DNA of 64,000 nt from the NCBI GenBank assembly GCA_950295325.1, contig OX485808.1:42428527-42492526 (forward strand), written 5' to 3'. Numbering within the stretch: the first letter of the stretch is position 1; every line of letters starts with the position of its first letter. Shown here in pieces: positions 34,667 to 45,796 of this stretch. The translations under genes and the position numbers were made by a program. This DNA is from Polytrichum commune (Eukaryota; Streptophyta; Polytrichopsida; Polytrichales; Polytrichaceae). The notes under the pieces were generated by a model that did no database searches, had not been told where the DNA came from, and saw only the letters and a program-made list of their open reading frames with translations.

Positions 34667-37600
34667 ATGGCTTCCACCTCAATTCTTCCTCCCGTCTCTG
34701 AGATGGCCGAACTTCGTTCACATGGCATCGGGGTCCCTATTATATTCCCCATTGGTGCACAAGGTATTGTTGTTGTCTCGGAGCTTCATCTTAGCATTAG
34801 GTTCTCTTTGAAAGCTAGTACAATATGGGTAGAGCGTGAGATCTACCATCCTGATACTGGATTGCTCGTTCATACCTTCCATGAGACCTCCAAGATAACT
34901 GACAATGGCAATGTAGTGTGGGAGCTTGGCGCGGGAAAGTATAGGGTTTGTGGCTGGCCAGATTCTCAGATGGAAGTGTCAACAGAAATCCTTCCTCCTC
35001 TTCGATCATCCACTGTTGCCTTTAGCACACCCCCCGTAATAAGCGTCAAGACCGAGCCTGGTGTAGACAACGTTATAGACTTGTCTGATTCTTCGAGTGA
35101 AGATGTACCAGTGTATAAGGTTGCTGTCCATGATTCCCCTCATTTGTTTCCCTTTGCATCCTACATAACGCCTTCTCCATCTAGCTCTGTCCCTTCAACT
35201 CCTTCGGTCCCTACGTCTAAACCTCCTCAAACTATTGTTCAATGTCTTCGTCGTCTTGGCTCTATGCCCGGTAGTAAGAACGTCCTCAAGAAAATAGATT
35301 ACGATAAAATCAAAATCCAAGAAGTTAATCACCTTCCCCCTCGTTTCGATGGCACCCAGTTATTTGTCCTCCCTGCAGCAGAAGTCTCTTCATCTCAAAC
35401 CAGGGCCAAGTCGTTGGACGGCATGGACAAGCAATATGATGGCCATGTTTGGACTAAGACTCAAACCACCAACATTACAAACGACGTTGGCCTTGCATTT
35501 CGTTCCTCTACCTGTGTTGGCCATCTCCAATGCCAAAACCCGAGTTGTGATTACCTTCAACGCGCCCATCGTACCTCTAAGGTCAATGACACAGAATTTG
35601 AAGGTTTCACTAAAGATCCTTTCCGTCTCTCTGGCATTGTGCCATCCGGATCTACTCTTGTCTGCAGGATCTGTAAAGAGCCTCCCAAATGCATTGCACT
35701 ATGCGAGGCCAAAATCTTCTACGTCCATGGGAAGGAGTCATCCCAAAGAGCCTGCATTCATCTCGGTTCTCATCAACATCCAGTGAAGGTTGGAGACTGC
35801 AGAGACAGTCGGAAGCGTATCAATGCACTTCTTGAGGAGCACGTTGAACGTACGCCTCAAGCCACCCACAGCAAGATCGTCCTTGAAGCTAGCAAGGACA
35901 TTGTTGGTGAGTTTCTCCTTTCTGGCGATAATGACACACACCGTCTCTTCTCTTTAAAAGAGCTTGAACCTGTTTTTGAGAGCTGTAGAGAGTTGAATTC
36001 CCCAAACCTTCGCTCTAAGGTTACCTCTTTCAAATATTTGCGGAGGTTTGGTGTTATGGATGGCATCGCAAAGCTCCGAGGCGTTAGCAATTGGGCCTAC
36101 GTCCAACGGAACCAATTCCCAGGACAAGGTGACGATACAGACAAGGTGTTCGTCTTCAAGATGTCGGAGGTTGGTCCTGGAAGTGGAGTGGATTTGGTTC
36201 GTCGGATGCAACCGGGTGGGGACCTGGAGAGCGCGTGGATGATGTCCGATCACGTGAAGCGGGTCAAAGGGTGGACCACCATGGCCGCTCATGTGTACAA
36301 TGGGACTTATCAACGGGTCATGACCATTTCATGTTGTGATTTCCAATCGGAGGATAAGGATGCCCAAGTTCTCTTCTGGCAGAACCTCAACCACGTCATG
36401 GCCCGACACGGTATCCCACATCCAAACTTTATAGGCTTCATGGCGGACAGTGCCCAAGCCAATTGGAACGCTGTTCGCATTGTATATGGTTCGGGGGATC
36501 CCAAAGTTCCAATGGAGGGTCGTGAGCGCACTTGTTTTTTCCATTGGAAACAATCGCTCGAAAAACATACGAAATCGTATATAAAGCATGAGTTACAAGA
36601 CCAACATAGACATCTTTGCCTTCAATATCGAAATGCGTCATCTATGGAAGAGGCTGAGACTAGGTACCTAGCTATCAAGGCTTGGTGGGCGTCATCGAAT
36701 TGTACAAGTGAGGACGGTCTCAAGCATCTTCAGCTCTGGCTTGCTTTTTGGCACTTCCGCTACCTTCAATGGGGTGGTTTCATGGAACTGGTACATCTCC
36801 TTCATAATTCATTATTGGTTTTTCTTGGATTCGATTTCCTCTCTCTGTACATTTATATTAATACTTGATTTCTCCAATCAGGAAAAGGTTTTAACCCAAG
36901 ACCAATTGGCCGAGATGCCGTCGTGCAATCTTGCGGAGTCCGTCCACAACAAATGGCTTCAAGCCTCCGGCAACAAGGGTGGAGATCTATACGTGGCTAC
37001 GGTTGACGACTACATTCGCGCCTTCTTACAAGTTGTTGCATACTACCAGTTCCTTAAAGGTGGAATTGGCGGAGATGGTCCAAGCAAAGAAGAACTAAAG
37101 CTCAGGGGTGCTCAACGTCGAGCTCAGCGTACTGGCGACCCCACAGTGTTGCAGAAGGTCTTGCTTGACATGTCCGGTGGGGAAGAATTTTGCACTCGCG
37201 ATCCACACCTTGAGGGCGCCGAGGTGTTTGGATCGCAGAAGCGAAGATCAGACACTCCAATTGGTGATGATGGCGAGACCCACCGCCCCGATACCGTGAA
37301 CTTCTCTCGCCCTCCCCCCGGTAAGCGTGTCACTCGATCTCAACCAGAAACACTACCCACTATCATTGAGGAGTCTTCCCCCTCTGTACAAGAGGTTCAA
37401 GTGCCTTCACCTGCAGGACTTGGTTTCCAGCGTGTCACTGCCGTACAAGAAACCAAAGTAGATGTCTCTCTTTGGCATATTGCCCGCATACCCTATACGT
37501 CTGGGAAGTCTTGTTGGGCTAATCATGCGGGCACGAAGAAGAAGTGCACCGCAAGAATCGTCACTAATAATAAGAGCGTCCCTGCGCCGACCTACACCGG

Positions 37601-38339
37601 TATGTGGCATCATTACAAACTCCAATCTATGAAGCGCACGGACTTTGTCTTTTGCCCCGACGACATTGAGCGTTGCGTGAAGGGCCCTCGTCGGAAATGG
37701 GTCATGCCGTTCTCTGCTCATGACCAGAAGCCTCCTATTCCCCCAATCTGGCCCGTGAAGATTGGTACCAACCTCACCCGCTCGGATATCTTCGCCCTTG
37801 AGAACGCAGGTTTTCAACTCCCACCAAAGGAGCGCATCACACCGACTCAACTCTTCACCAACTCTGCTCCCCCGCTGGATATGTCTGGAATCCGTGTTCC
37901 AGAAAACCCCGACATGATCCCTCCGACAAGATTGTCCAAGCTTGTTCGGCGATCCAGTAGCGCACCTTCGGCAAAGCAGAGGCAGATGGTGGCCTCTGCT
38001 GAAGCTATGCATGGTACCGTTATGAAGTTAACTATGATCCCTCAACCGGGATTTGGTTGCATTATCACACTGCAGTCCAAATCAGAACCCCAACCACCGA
38101 TCTACCAAGTGACAGTCAGTTCTCTTCCAGAGTGCAACTGCGCATTTTTCTTGGATATGATTTCCAAGTTCAGCCGCAAACGAAATTCTTATTTGAATTG
38201 TAAGCATTTGTATTACATTTTCATCAAGGTTTCTAATTTGGATGCGGAAGTGAATTTGTTCATTCACGCCCCGACATTTAGCTTCAACGAAGTCAAACTC
38301 ATCCTCGAAGGGGGTCTTTTGACAAAGTCTACTTCTTAG
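34667..38339 (+). CDS. Mutator-like (MULE) DDE transposase
   Basis: Two exons, 34667-36790 and 36882-38339, join in phase 0 over a 91-bp intron (CTG|GTACAT, AATCAG|GAAAAG): 1193 residues. The opening ATG is the first in frame; the extension upstream lacks one. In order: an N-terminal region ending in VKTEP (127-131) and VIDLSDSSSED (136-146), which look like a SUMO-acceptor site next to a SUMO-interacting motif; a Cys/His cluster (C283, C289, C294, C333, C336, C342, C346, C363 and HLGSHQH) resembling WRKY/GCM/FLYWCH-type DNA-binding fingers of MULE proteins; an RNase-H-like core with GFMADSAQANW (Asp593) and the MULE hallmark RTCFFHW (C623-x2-H626); and a C-terminal SWIM-type zinc motif (CNC ... 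CKH, about 1125-1150). First Asp and final Glu of the triad are not fixed with certainty. It would cut and join the element's ends in the nucleus. Confidence 0.88.
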
Positions 38340-38500
38340 GATTTATCTCAGCCTAGCAGTACTTTGGGCTATGATATATGTGTCCATTTCTGGACCTCTT
38401 GTGAAGCAATAATTGATTGATATAATAAAGGTATAATCTCAATGATTATTTTTATTTGCTTCAAAATTTTGTATTACAATGCTTCCTATGTCTATCAACT

Positions 38501-38968
38501 CTATTTCCGTTTTGCATACTTCTTAGATGATTGCGAGGGAGGTGGACCCGGTCGAAGCAAATCCATATAAGAAATTGTCTTATCTCTCTTTCGATCCTTC
38601 AGCGGAAGATGATGCGGCGTCATTCCTCTCATCCGTTCGCGAAATGAAAGAGACTTCGAAGATTCCCCTTCCACCTTCACCTCCTCCTCCGTTTCGTTCG
38701 ATTTGTCTTCATCTAAATCAACATCCTTCTCCGGCACATCTTCCTGCCTTTTTTCCTTTTTCTCATATTGTTTTTGCTCCTCCTGCACCCTCCACCTCCA
38801 TGCTTGTGTAGACTGCGAAAATGGAGTCAGCTCGTAGTCATCACTACTTTGATTTCCAGCAGCAAACTCAAATTCCGGCGATGGATTAAATGGAATATGA
38901 GGATCTCCTAGACTTCTAATTTCCTTCTCCCATCCTAATCCAGCAAACATGTCTCTCTCATCTCCCAT
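38501..38968 (-). CDS. small charged protein of the transposon, function unknown
   Basis: A single open frame of 155 codons starting at an ATG (38968) and converging on the transposase gene, with 161 bp between the two stops. Composition is strongly charged: QEEQKQYEKKEKRQED, DEDKSNETEEEVKVEG, then a basic end SSKKYAKRK that could be a nuclear signal. A coiled coil is likely in the middle. No family is recognised. Its place inside the inverted repeats and its intact frame make an accessory transposition protein plausible, but that is inference. An extension to a TTG at 38989 is possible but less likely. Confidence 0.65.
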   Translation of the reverse strand: MGDERDMFAGLGWEKEIRSLGDPHIPFNPSPEFEFAAGNQSSDDYELTPFSQSTQAWRWRVQEEQKQYEKKEKRQEDVPEKDVDLDEDKSNETEEEVKVEGESSKSLSFRERMRGMTPHHLPLKDRKRDKTISYMDLLRPGPPPSQSSKKYAKRK

Positions 38969-39422
38969 TGTGTGCAACTGTATATACAATTATGTTGGGT
39001 ATGAGTCCAATTTATAATCTATTCGGCCACAAACGATAATTGCTAAAGTCCAAGCTATAGAATAGACTCACATATAAGACAAAGAGAAAAGTGATGAATA
39101 AAAACCAAGCAAGTTTATTATTTTGATTCCTTTGTATATTGATTGACTCATTCTTCAATTATACCAATCTCAAAAAATCCATTTTCATTGATTTTTCTTG
39201 TAGTCATCATTGGTTTTAATAATTCAACCACCTCACGGTTTCCAAACTAAATGAGACCATTTCAAATTCAGGGTTTTTATTTTATTTTATGACCTATACA
39301 TCCCACGGAAATAGGTCCAATTTTTTTACTATTATTGTCAAATTCTGGAATATTCTTGGTATATTCTTGGCTATTTTGGAATATCCTAATTTTAGTCTGA
39401 CAAGTTTACTATTTTTATTTCC
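38969..39422. other. right subterminal non-coding region of the transposon
   Basis: Presumed promoter and leader of the small charged protein, then AT-rich sequence with ATATTCTTGG repeated at about 39350 and 39361. It shares the CCTATTTCCGTGGGAT block (reverse strand, about 39300) with the left end. Confidence 0.5.
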
Positions 39423-39491
39423 TCTACGCTCTCCGCTCTCCGCTCTCCAAATCTCCGCTCTCCGCTCTACGCTCACATACAAGTGTCGTCC
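39423..39491 (-). repeat. right terminal inverted repeat of the transposon
   Basis: Reverse complement of the left end, with GAGCGGA units on both sides of an ATTTGGAG block. The last 12 bases match the left terminus only partly. Confidence 0.85.
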
Positions 39492-39501
39492 GGCCAAAAC
39501 C
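39492..39501. other. target-site duplication, right copy
   Basis: GGCCAAAACC, identical to 21167-21176, after which the interrupted MITE resumes. Confidence 0.9.
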
Positions 39502-39650
39502 CTACTTTCTCTTGTCAACCACTTGTGATGAAATGTTGTCATGGATGATTGAAATTTGGATGAAAAATCACTTGGTAAGTGACAGTAATTGCAACACTGT
39601 AAATCTCTATAATCCCCCCCAAAAAAATTTACAAGGAATGACAAATAATG
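39502..39650 (+). mobile_element. right part of the MITE split by the large transposon
   Basis: CTACTTTCTCTTGTCAACC, GTTGTCATGGATGATTG, GTAAGTGACAGTAAT and ACAAGGAATGACAAATAATG align with 45551-45694 of the intact relative. Beyond about 39650 the sequence diverges. Confidence 0.8.
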
Positions 39651-41573
39651 TCCAAATGTCATTTGCATATAATTTATCAAGTATATGTACATGTACCCTA
39701 AACCTCAGAGAGTGTTAGCTGCAATGTCATACTTCTTTTAAATAGAAATAAATAAATAAAATTGCATGTCAAATGACATGCATAATTCTTTTTATTGTGT
39801 GTATAACAAGCATGTCAAATGCCCATCCAATAGCATGCGATGTGGAAAAAACTTGAAAATAAACAATAAAAAATTCAAGTAGAGTGTGGGAGGAGAGGGG
39901 AGGGAGAGGGTTTAATAATAACAAAAATCAAAAGAAAGAGGACAGGCTATCCTACAATCATATAGATAATAACATCTTCTTTGCCCCTAAGAGGCCCTAT
40001 GAGGATGTAAAATGTCCTTTAAGCACTTTGGAGTTGTACAGAGGTTGTGGGGCTGATCACACCAACCAATTCAAACACCATATGTCGACATCTCAGGTTG
40101 TAATAGAGTGAATAGTGGTGGGCCAACATTTGTTTCTGCACATAACCTCCACCACTTTCCCGGTTGGAACTGGACAGAAAGTTTGGTGCGGTCGGGGCAA
40201 TATGTGTAACAACTACCATCTACCATGAGTGAATTCAATGTTCAACCTTCATATATTTGATTTTGTTACAACACTATAAATCAAAAGATTCAAAAATTCA
40301 TGGATTTTTTTATAAAAAAAAAGTCCATGTAAAAATGCACATGTCAAATGACAAGAAATACAACTTCCTTGATACTTTTGAATTCATGTATTTTTCATTG
40401 AAACAACATGGGTAGGAGAATATAAGGTTTACCAATTAGGTCGGACGTCCAATTAGGGTTTTGTGCAAGCTAGTGTTCAAATGACAATTTAGCGAGTTCT
40501 CCAACCACAAGATCCACATTGGACAATGTTATAAGACCGAGCTACTAGGAGATACAATGGTTATCCCATGCTTCTCACTAGGTCCAACTACGCACCCAAC
40601 CACGCATGCATGTTTTCCTATGGAAGACATTGCTTTGAATGGTTAGACCTCAAAAGAAGTCTCCAAATATTATGTTGGATACGTTGCCCATCGTTGCCCA
40701 TGATTGATCCTTATACCTCCCACCCAACCCCCATAAATAACAATAGAATAATGTTGGTATTAGATAACAATATAATAAAGTTGTCATGTGCCATTAGGAA
40801 GTAGGTGTCTGTCTTTAATGTTGTACTTTTGGTCTTTCAACTCATCTTTATTGTTAGGTTGCACTTGTAATCATGGTCTCTGATAGATAAGCATGTCGGT
40901 CATTGGTTTGTCCGCTAGGATGCTTTAAGTTACTGGACTTTGGTTACCATTACTGCTCGACTTTGATTTTCCTATAAATGTACATGTTCGATTGAGGAAA
41001 GTTGCAAAATACATTTGGATGAAAATGTGATTTGTCATCCAAATATGCAAACAACAAAACTCACACTAATTTCTCACACTAAAATTTACTGTGGGCCACT
41101 TCAAATTATAATAATCATAAAAAATTAGTGTGGGTAATTGAGAATTACTGTGACCCACATTAATTAAACAAAATAGTGTAGTTACATATGAACTGGTTGA
41201 AGTTCAAAACTGTAGAAAAGATACCAATCATTTTAAAGGAATGTATGGAATATACCTCAAATTAGTAAAGAAAGTCCAAAAGATCACAACACATAACCGG
41301 TTGGACTTGGCAACACTCGGATCTTGACTAACTATGCCCAAAAATCTGCCCGATTTTCCAACCGGGCAGCTTTCTGTATGGAACATGTCTTATTACCTAT
41401 GTGCATGCCACTAATGCTTTGCATGCACTTTTTGGATACTAAGTGATGACATGAGTGATGTGAGCCCCGGTAATAGTGTGATCCATGACACATGTAATTT
41501 ATAAACAATATAATTCACCATACACACACATACACTCTAACCTCCGTAATATCAACCCCCTTAATGTCGCTTC
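39651..41573. other. intergenic stretch with a partial MITE
   Basis: No gene recognised. About 41060-41180 looks like a decayed TA-type MITE (CACACTAATTT... and ...AACAAAATAGTG|TA). Confidence 0.5.
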
Positions 41574-41581
41574 TTCTCTTG

Positions 41582-41977
41582 CACGGGGAGGTCACCACGT
41601 GCAGACAACGTTTGTTATCCCTATATTACGTGCCATAAATAATTTTAAATTTTATGATATTTTTCCACATATACATAATCATTGATAGTATATTTGTATA
41701 TTTTTTTGAATTTTTTCGTCATCTTCATTTTTTAGTAAATTTTTTAGTTCAATTTTGCGTCATTCTAGTTAGAAACAATATTTTTATTTTTAAAAATAAT
41801 CAAATTTTGTTTTTATTTGTTATTGTGTAATAGGGACCGTGTATATCTACTCATGGGAAAAAAATTTGATAAAATTTTAACCCATTTTGGTGATGTTTTA
41901 TGTAAAAAGTAGGATTTTTTACATGTAAAGTGTTTGCACGTAGTTGTTCAACTTTACAATGGAGTGACCTCCCCGTG
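41582..41977 (+). mobile_element. hAT-type MITE with perfect 8-bp target duplication
   Basis: Starts CACGGGGAGGTCACC and ends GGAGTGACCTCCCCGTG. It is flanked by TTCTCTTG on both sides (41574-41581, 41978-41985). The AT-rich interior is collinear with 58216-58626. An 8-bp duplication with CA-GGG-like ends points to the hAT superfamily. No coding capacity. Confidence 0.9.
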
Positions 41978-41985
41978 TTCTCTTG

Positions 41986-43239
41986 TTTCTCAAGACCCTC
42001 GGGAACGTATTCTCTCAATTGAAATCTACCTCCTTGTTATCACATTTCCCTCACATGTGTTACGGGTTTTGATATTAAAGTAAACCACCAAAGAATTCAT
42101 ATCACACGCTCGCACACGTCATGTTGTTAGCATAGTATTTATTGTCACTATTGTAATGTTGATTGTGCGTTATTTTTAAATGTCATATGCTAGACTAATT
42201 TTCTTTTAACACACATCCATGTTAACATTGCATAACTCCCTAATATTATGTGCACTTTAGTTGCCACAAACATGATATCACAGAGTTTAGAGTGTACTCA
42301 CATACATATGCACGTAACGTGTTTTTTCGGTGCTTCTTGTCAATCATGTAAGAATGACATGCGGCAACAATTCAAAAGATAGTTAAGTGTTTAAGCCAAA
42401 GTATGAACTCCTTGTACATGTGCATTTTTGTTAAGTGTCTTCTAGATTTTGTCAGTTGAATGTTATGCAATCTTGGGGCATTAAATGGTGGTGGTGGTGG
42501 TGGGGAGGGGGGGGGGGATTATAGATTTTGAAGAAATCAACTACAAACAAGTATTTAGATCATTGCAAAAAAATGGCAAATTTTGGACTTAATTGCTATC
42601 ACACACCTACTTTATTATCTCCACTATTGTGCCAAATGTTTGAGCACATTATGTCCATGGTGTTTGGATACACAATCACTTGCATAATAACTACATGACA
42701 AGAACAAATAATAACATTTGGAACACGAGTGTTCACATTTTCAAAGGATGCTTGCTTGTTTCTAGACTCATCAAAAGTCCAAAATTGTCTAGACCCTGGT
42801 CGGAGATGACCATGAACTACCAGGTGATAGTGGAGAGATACCCATTTTCGAATGGAGTGGTTGATGGTTTGATTCCTGCTATGAAATCTTCTCTTTACTT
42901 GACGGGAATAAAACTAGGTAGGCAGGTAGGAAGCCAAAAGCCCACACACCACAAAGTTGGCGATAAACCCCACCCTGCACCAAGAAGATTCTTAAGCAGG
43001 GTAGGACCAAGAGACTCAAATTCACGTCGGATTGCCCGACATTGGTTATTTATTTATTTGTTTACGCCTAGATACCAATTTACACCATTTGTGATATTTA
43101 ATATCACTTACCATTCAAAGTTGCGCAATGCTATAATTATCTAATGTATATTTATTTATTTATTTGTTGACTTCAAAAGTCGTATTGATTGTTTGGACAC
43201 CATGGAATGTTAGCATCTTTACTTGGTAGAAGCTTACAT
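41986..43239. other. intergenic stretch, nothing recognised
   Basis: It holds a G-rich tract at about 42487-42518 ((GGT)n then a long G run) that could form a quadruplex. The frame at 42680-43144 resembles no family I know and lies in repeat-like sequence. Confidence 0.5.
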
Positions 43240-43301
43240 GGTAGATCTATGTAACTCCATATAGTAAGCGGCACTAATAGTAGGAGTTACATAGATCTAC
43301 C
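43240..43301. repeat. perfect 19-bp inverted repeat with 24-base loop
   Basis: GGTAGATCTATGTAACTCC (43240-43258) and its exact reverse complement (43283-43301). The loop contains AGTAAGCGGCACTAATAGT, similar to the MITE ends, so this is probably a collapsed MITE. Confidence 0.8.
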
Positions 43302-44019
43302 GCTTTCCTACTATCTCGGGTCTACGAATTTGATTTCATAATTATACTTCTGAAAACATAATATTTGGTAAGGGCCTTTACTTCATTCATAGGATGGGGA
43401 AAGACACAATGAATTGTCTCGAGGATTTGCATGGAATTGAGTACATTCTTTTACACATACCCAAGATTTGGCTTTTTTTTTTTTTTTTTTAAATGACTAT
43501 GCAATTTGTCATTTTTTGTACTCAAACCCCTAAAAGATAGTTGTGGGGTTTGAAGATCAACATCCACATTTCCATTATAGTCTCACTCATGTTTTAGACT
43601 TGATCGGTTCATTTCTAGGAGTATGTACATAAAGACTACGTGCTTACATCTATAAAGTTGAATGTAATATTAAGCTCTTGGATGTTCTTTTTTTACACAT
43701 GCTTACAAAGTGGAAGAGTAATTGAAGATCTTTAAAAGGTGTACAAGGGGCTTTCCATCTTGGGGTTTGTGGAGGAAGAGAACATTGCATGGTAAAGAGA
43801 ATGAAAAACAAACAACTTAGAACATGGGCGGGAAATAAAACATGGGAAGAGTGAGGTGCTCAACGACACACAACACGCTTGTACTTTACTAAGTCACAAT
43901 CTATTGTGGTGCATATTGTTGGATTTAGGTTATGTGTGGGTTTTGGGGGATGCTCATTGCCTAAGGCAAACATGTGTTATACGAATACTTCTCTCTCTGC
44001 ACCCCTTTCTCATAAACTA
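43302..44019. other. intergenic stretch, nothing recognised
   Basis: AT-rich, with a run of 19 T near 43472-43490. No coding series seen. Confidence 0.5.
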
Positions 44020-44330
44020 TACGCAGTTCATGTGAGATGATTAGCAAATCCAAATCGTGCCTATAGTCATCTATTTGCCTTGTAATTTGTGGAGCTCATA
44101 CGAATATCTTATTCATTATCGAAGTGAAGATTCTCGTGCTCATATAGGCCCCCTCAATCATGTTGACTATCGGACCAAGGAATAGTCAACATATTTTGAA
44201 CACGTTGTCTAATCCTTTTTAATCACATGTCTTCTCGATCCAAACCCTCTTAGATTTAAACCTAATCAAATGTAGGTGTCCATGTTCTCGCTATGTTGGA
44301 ATTACAAACATCTACCTTTACCACTTCGTC
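44020..44330 (-). repeat. dispersed repeat family A, reverse copy
   Basis: Blocks GATGATTAGCAAATCCAAATC, CTTATTCATTATCGAAGTGAAG and CAAATGTAGGTGTCCA occur in family order, ending ATCTACCTTT. The left terminus is lost. Confidence 0.6.
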
Positions 44331-44514
44331 TCAATTTTAGCTTAATGGAAGCGAAAATGTGTCAAAAGCATCTACCGCATTAAGAGACGAGCATCTTGTA
44401 CTCCGAGGTAACTTAGCGCAACTTTGTCCGGAACGGCTTGATCACCTTTGCTACATGCAAAATTAGAAGTTGGCCAATATATGTGTAATTAAAGTGCATT
44501 GAAGCCCCAAACTA

Positions 44515-44721
44515 CACAAAATATGATATTTAGTGTTTGGAGTTACATGTTCCTATATCTTTTCATTCTTAATGTATTTTTTTACCAAGTAAAGGTGCTA
44601 ATGATCTATAGTCTCCAAACAACCAATTCAACCATGGTTGGTAAAAAATGAGATGCATAGTAGACATTTATAATATTGCGTAATTCCAAATAGTAAGTAA
44701 CACTAAATATCATATTTTGTG
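44515..44721. mobile_element. TA-flanked MITE, 207 bp
   Basis: The ends CACAAAATATGATATTTAGTG and CACTAAATATCATATTTTGTG are inverted repeats flanked by TA. The interior shares GGAGTTAC and TTACCAAGTAAAG with the copies at 50919-51135 and 58080-58710. Confidence 0.85.
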
Positions 44722-45423
44722 TAGTTAGTTAGCCACATCATAAGACACAAAGCGCTTACAAAATTATGATGGTTCTTTTGAAGGCCGCAATCCCACATCC
44801 AATGGACGAGATTTTGAAAAACTCAAGAAGAAGAAGAAGAAGAAGAAAACCCTCTTCTTTGTTACAAATTGCTTGGAGCACATGATTTGATGGGATGAGC
44901 CCAACTACACTCGTGAGAATCTGGGGCCAAAATTGTTGCATGCCTCAACCCTTTTTTTAGGGGCCCATATTCCTTGGGGGGTTCACTGGCGAAAATCGTA
45001 GAACAACGTGCGATAAAAAATAGGGTCTAATATATTAATTGTAGATAAATTTTGTAAAAAACTTACATATAATATAGGGGGTTTTGAAATAATGAAAAAG
45101 GATTACATGTAAAATACCATCACACCTTTATTTTGAAAAATACCATACCTTATAATCTTTTCTGCAAGGTAAATAGCCCCCCAATAAATAGGTCCCGAAC
45201 GCACGTGTATGCAAAATATAAGAGGGAGTGAACCCCCCGAGCCATATTATCATGAAAGTAGTTGGGGTTGTCCCACCAACTACATAAAATAACCGATTTT
45301 TGACCTTGCCGTTGACAACTTTAGGGTCTAGCTACACTTCCCGGTTAAGGCTTCAGTTAGACTAAGTAATCACGCAAAACAAGTTCCATTGTGCTTGCAC
45401 CACCCATTTGAGAGAATTAGCTA

Positions 45424-45794
45424 CACTAAATACAATATTTAGTGTCATATGGTATTTTATGTGGCTATGGTAACTTTTTGGATGACACTTTTTATGAATA
45501 AGTGAACAAATATTGTCATGGATGATAGATGAGTTCATCTGTTGGCCAAAACCCTACCTTCTCTTGTCAGCCACTTGTGATGAAGTATTGTCATGGATGA
45601 TTGAGTTTTGGATGAGAAATGACTTGGTAAGTGACAGTAATGGTGATACTGTAAATCTATAATCCCCCAAACATTTACAAGGAATGACAAATAATGTTGG
45701 GTTAATATTTAGTGTTGGTGACACCATACCGTGGTTTACAATTAGTACTGAGCAAGACAATTAGAATTGGTGGCACTAAATACCATATTTAGTG
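45424..45794. mobile_element. intact TA-flanked MITE, relative of the transposon's insertion target
   Basis: The ends CACTAAATACAATATTTAGTG and CACTAAATACCATATTTAGTG lie between TA dinucleotides. It contains TTGGCCAAAACCCTAC at about 45543-45558, the unfilled counterpart of the large transposon's insertion site. A third, more diverged copy lies at about 51180-51480. Confidence 0.85.
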
Positions 45795-45796
45795 TA

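Larger units (their letters stand above)
21177..39491. mobile_element. 18.3-kb Mutator-like transposon carrying ParB-methyltransferase and a palindrome array
   Basis: Bounded by a perfect 10-bp duplication and by inverted termini. After 12 poorly matching terminal bases, TATGTGAGCGTAGAGCGGA is identical at both ends and continues in GAGCGGA units. Inside: ParB-methyltransferase gene (22178-26378, -), palindrome array (26551-33160), basic-protein gene (33327-34347, -), transposase gene (34667-38339, +) and a small gene (38501-38968, -). All frames are open, so the copy looks young or functional. A hAT-type MITE lies inside the array. The MULE assignment rests on the transposase's CxxH and SWIM motifs plus the duplication length. 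Confidence 0.88.

Noticed and set aside
21177-39491. Giant virus-derived or Maverick-type insertion
   Set aside because: The methyltransferase and ParB-like domains raised this, but there is no capsid, polymerase or packaging gene, and the MULE transposase, inverted ends and 10-bp duplication explain the borders.
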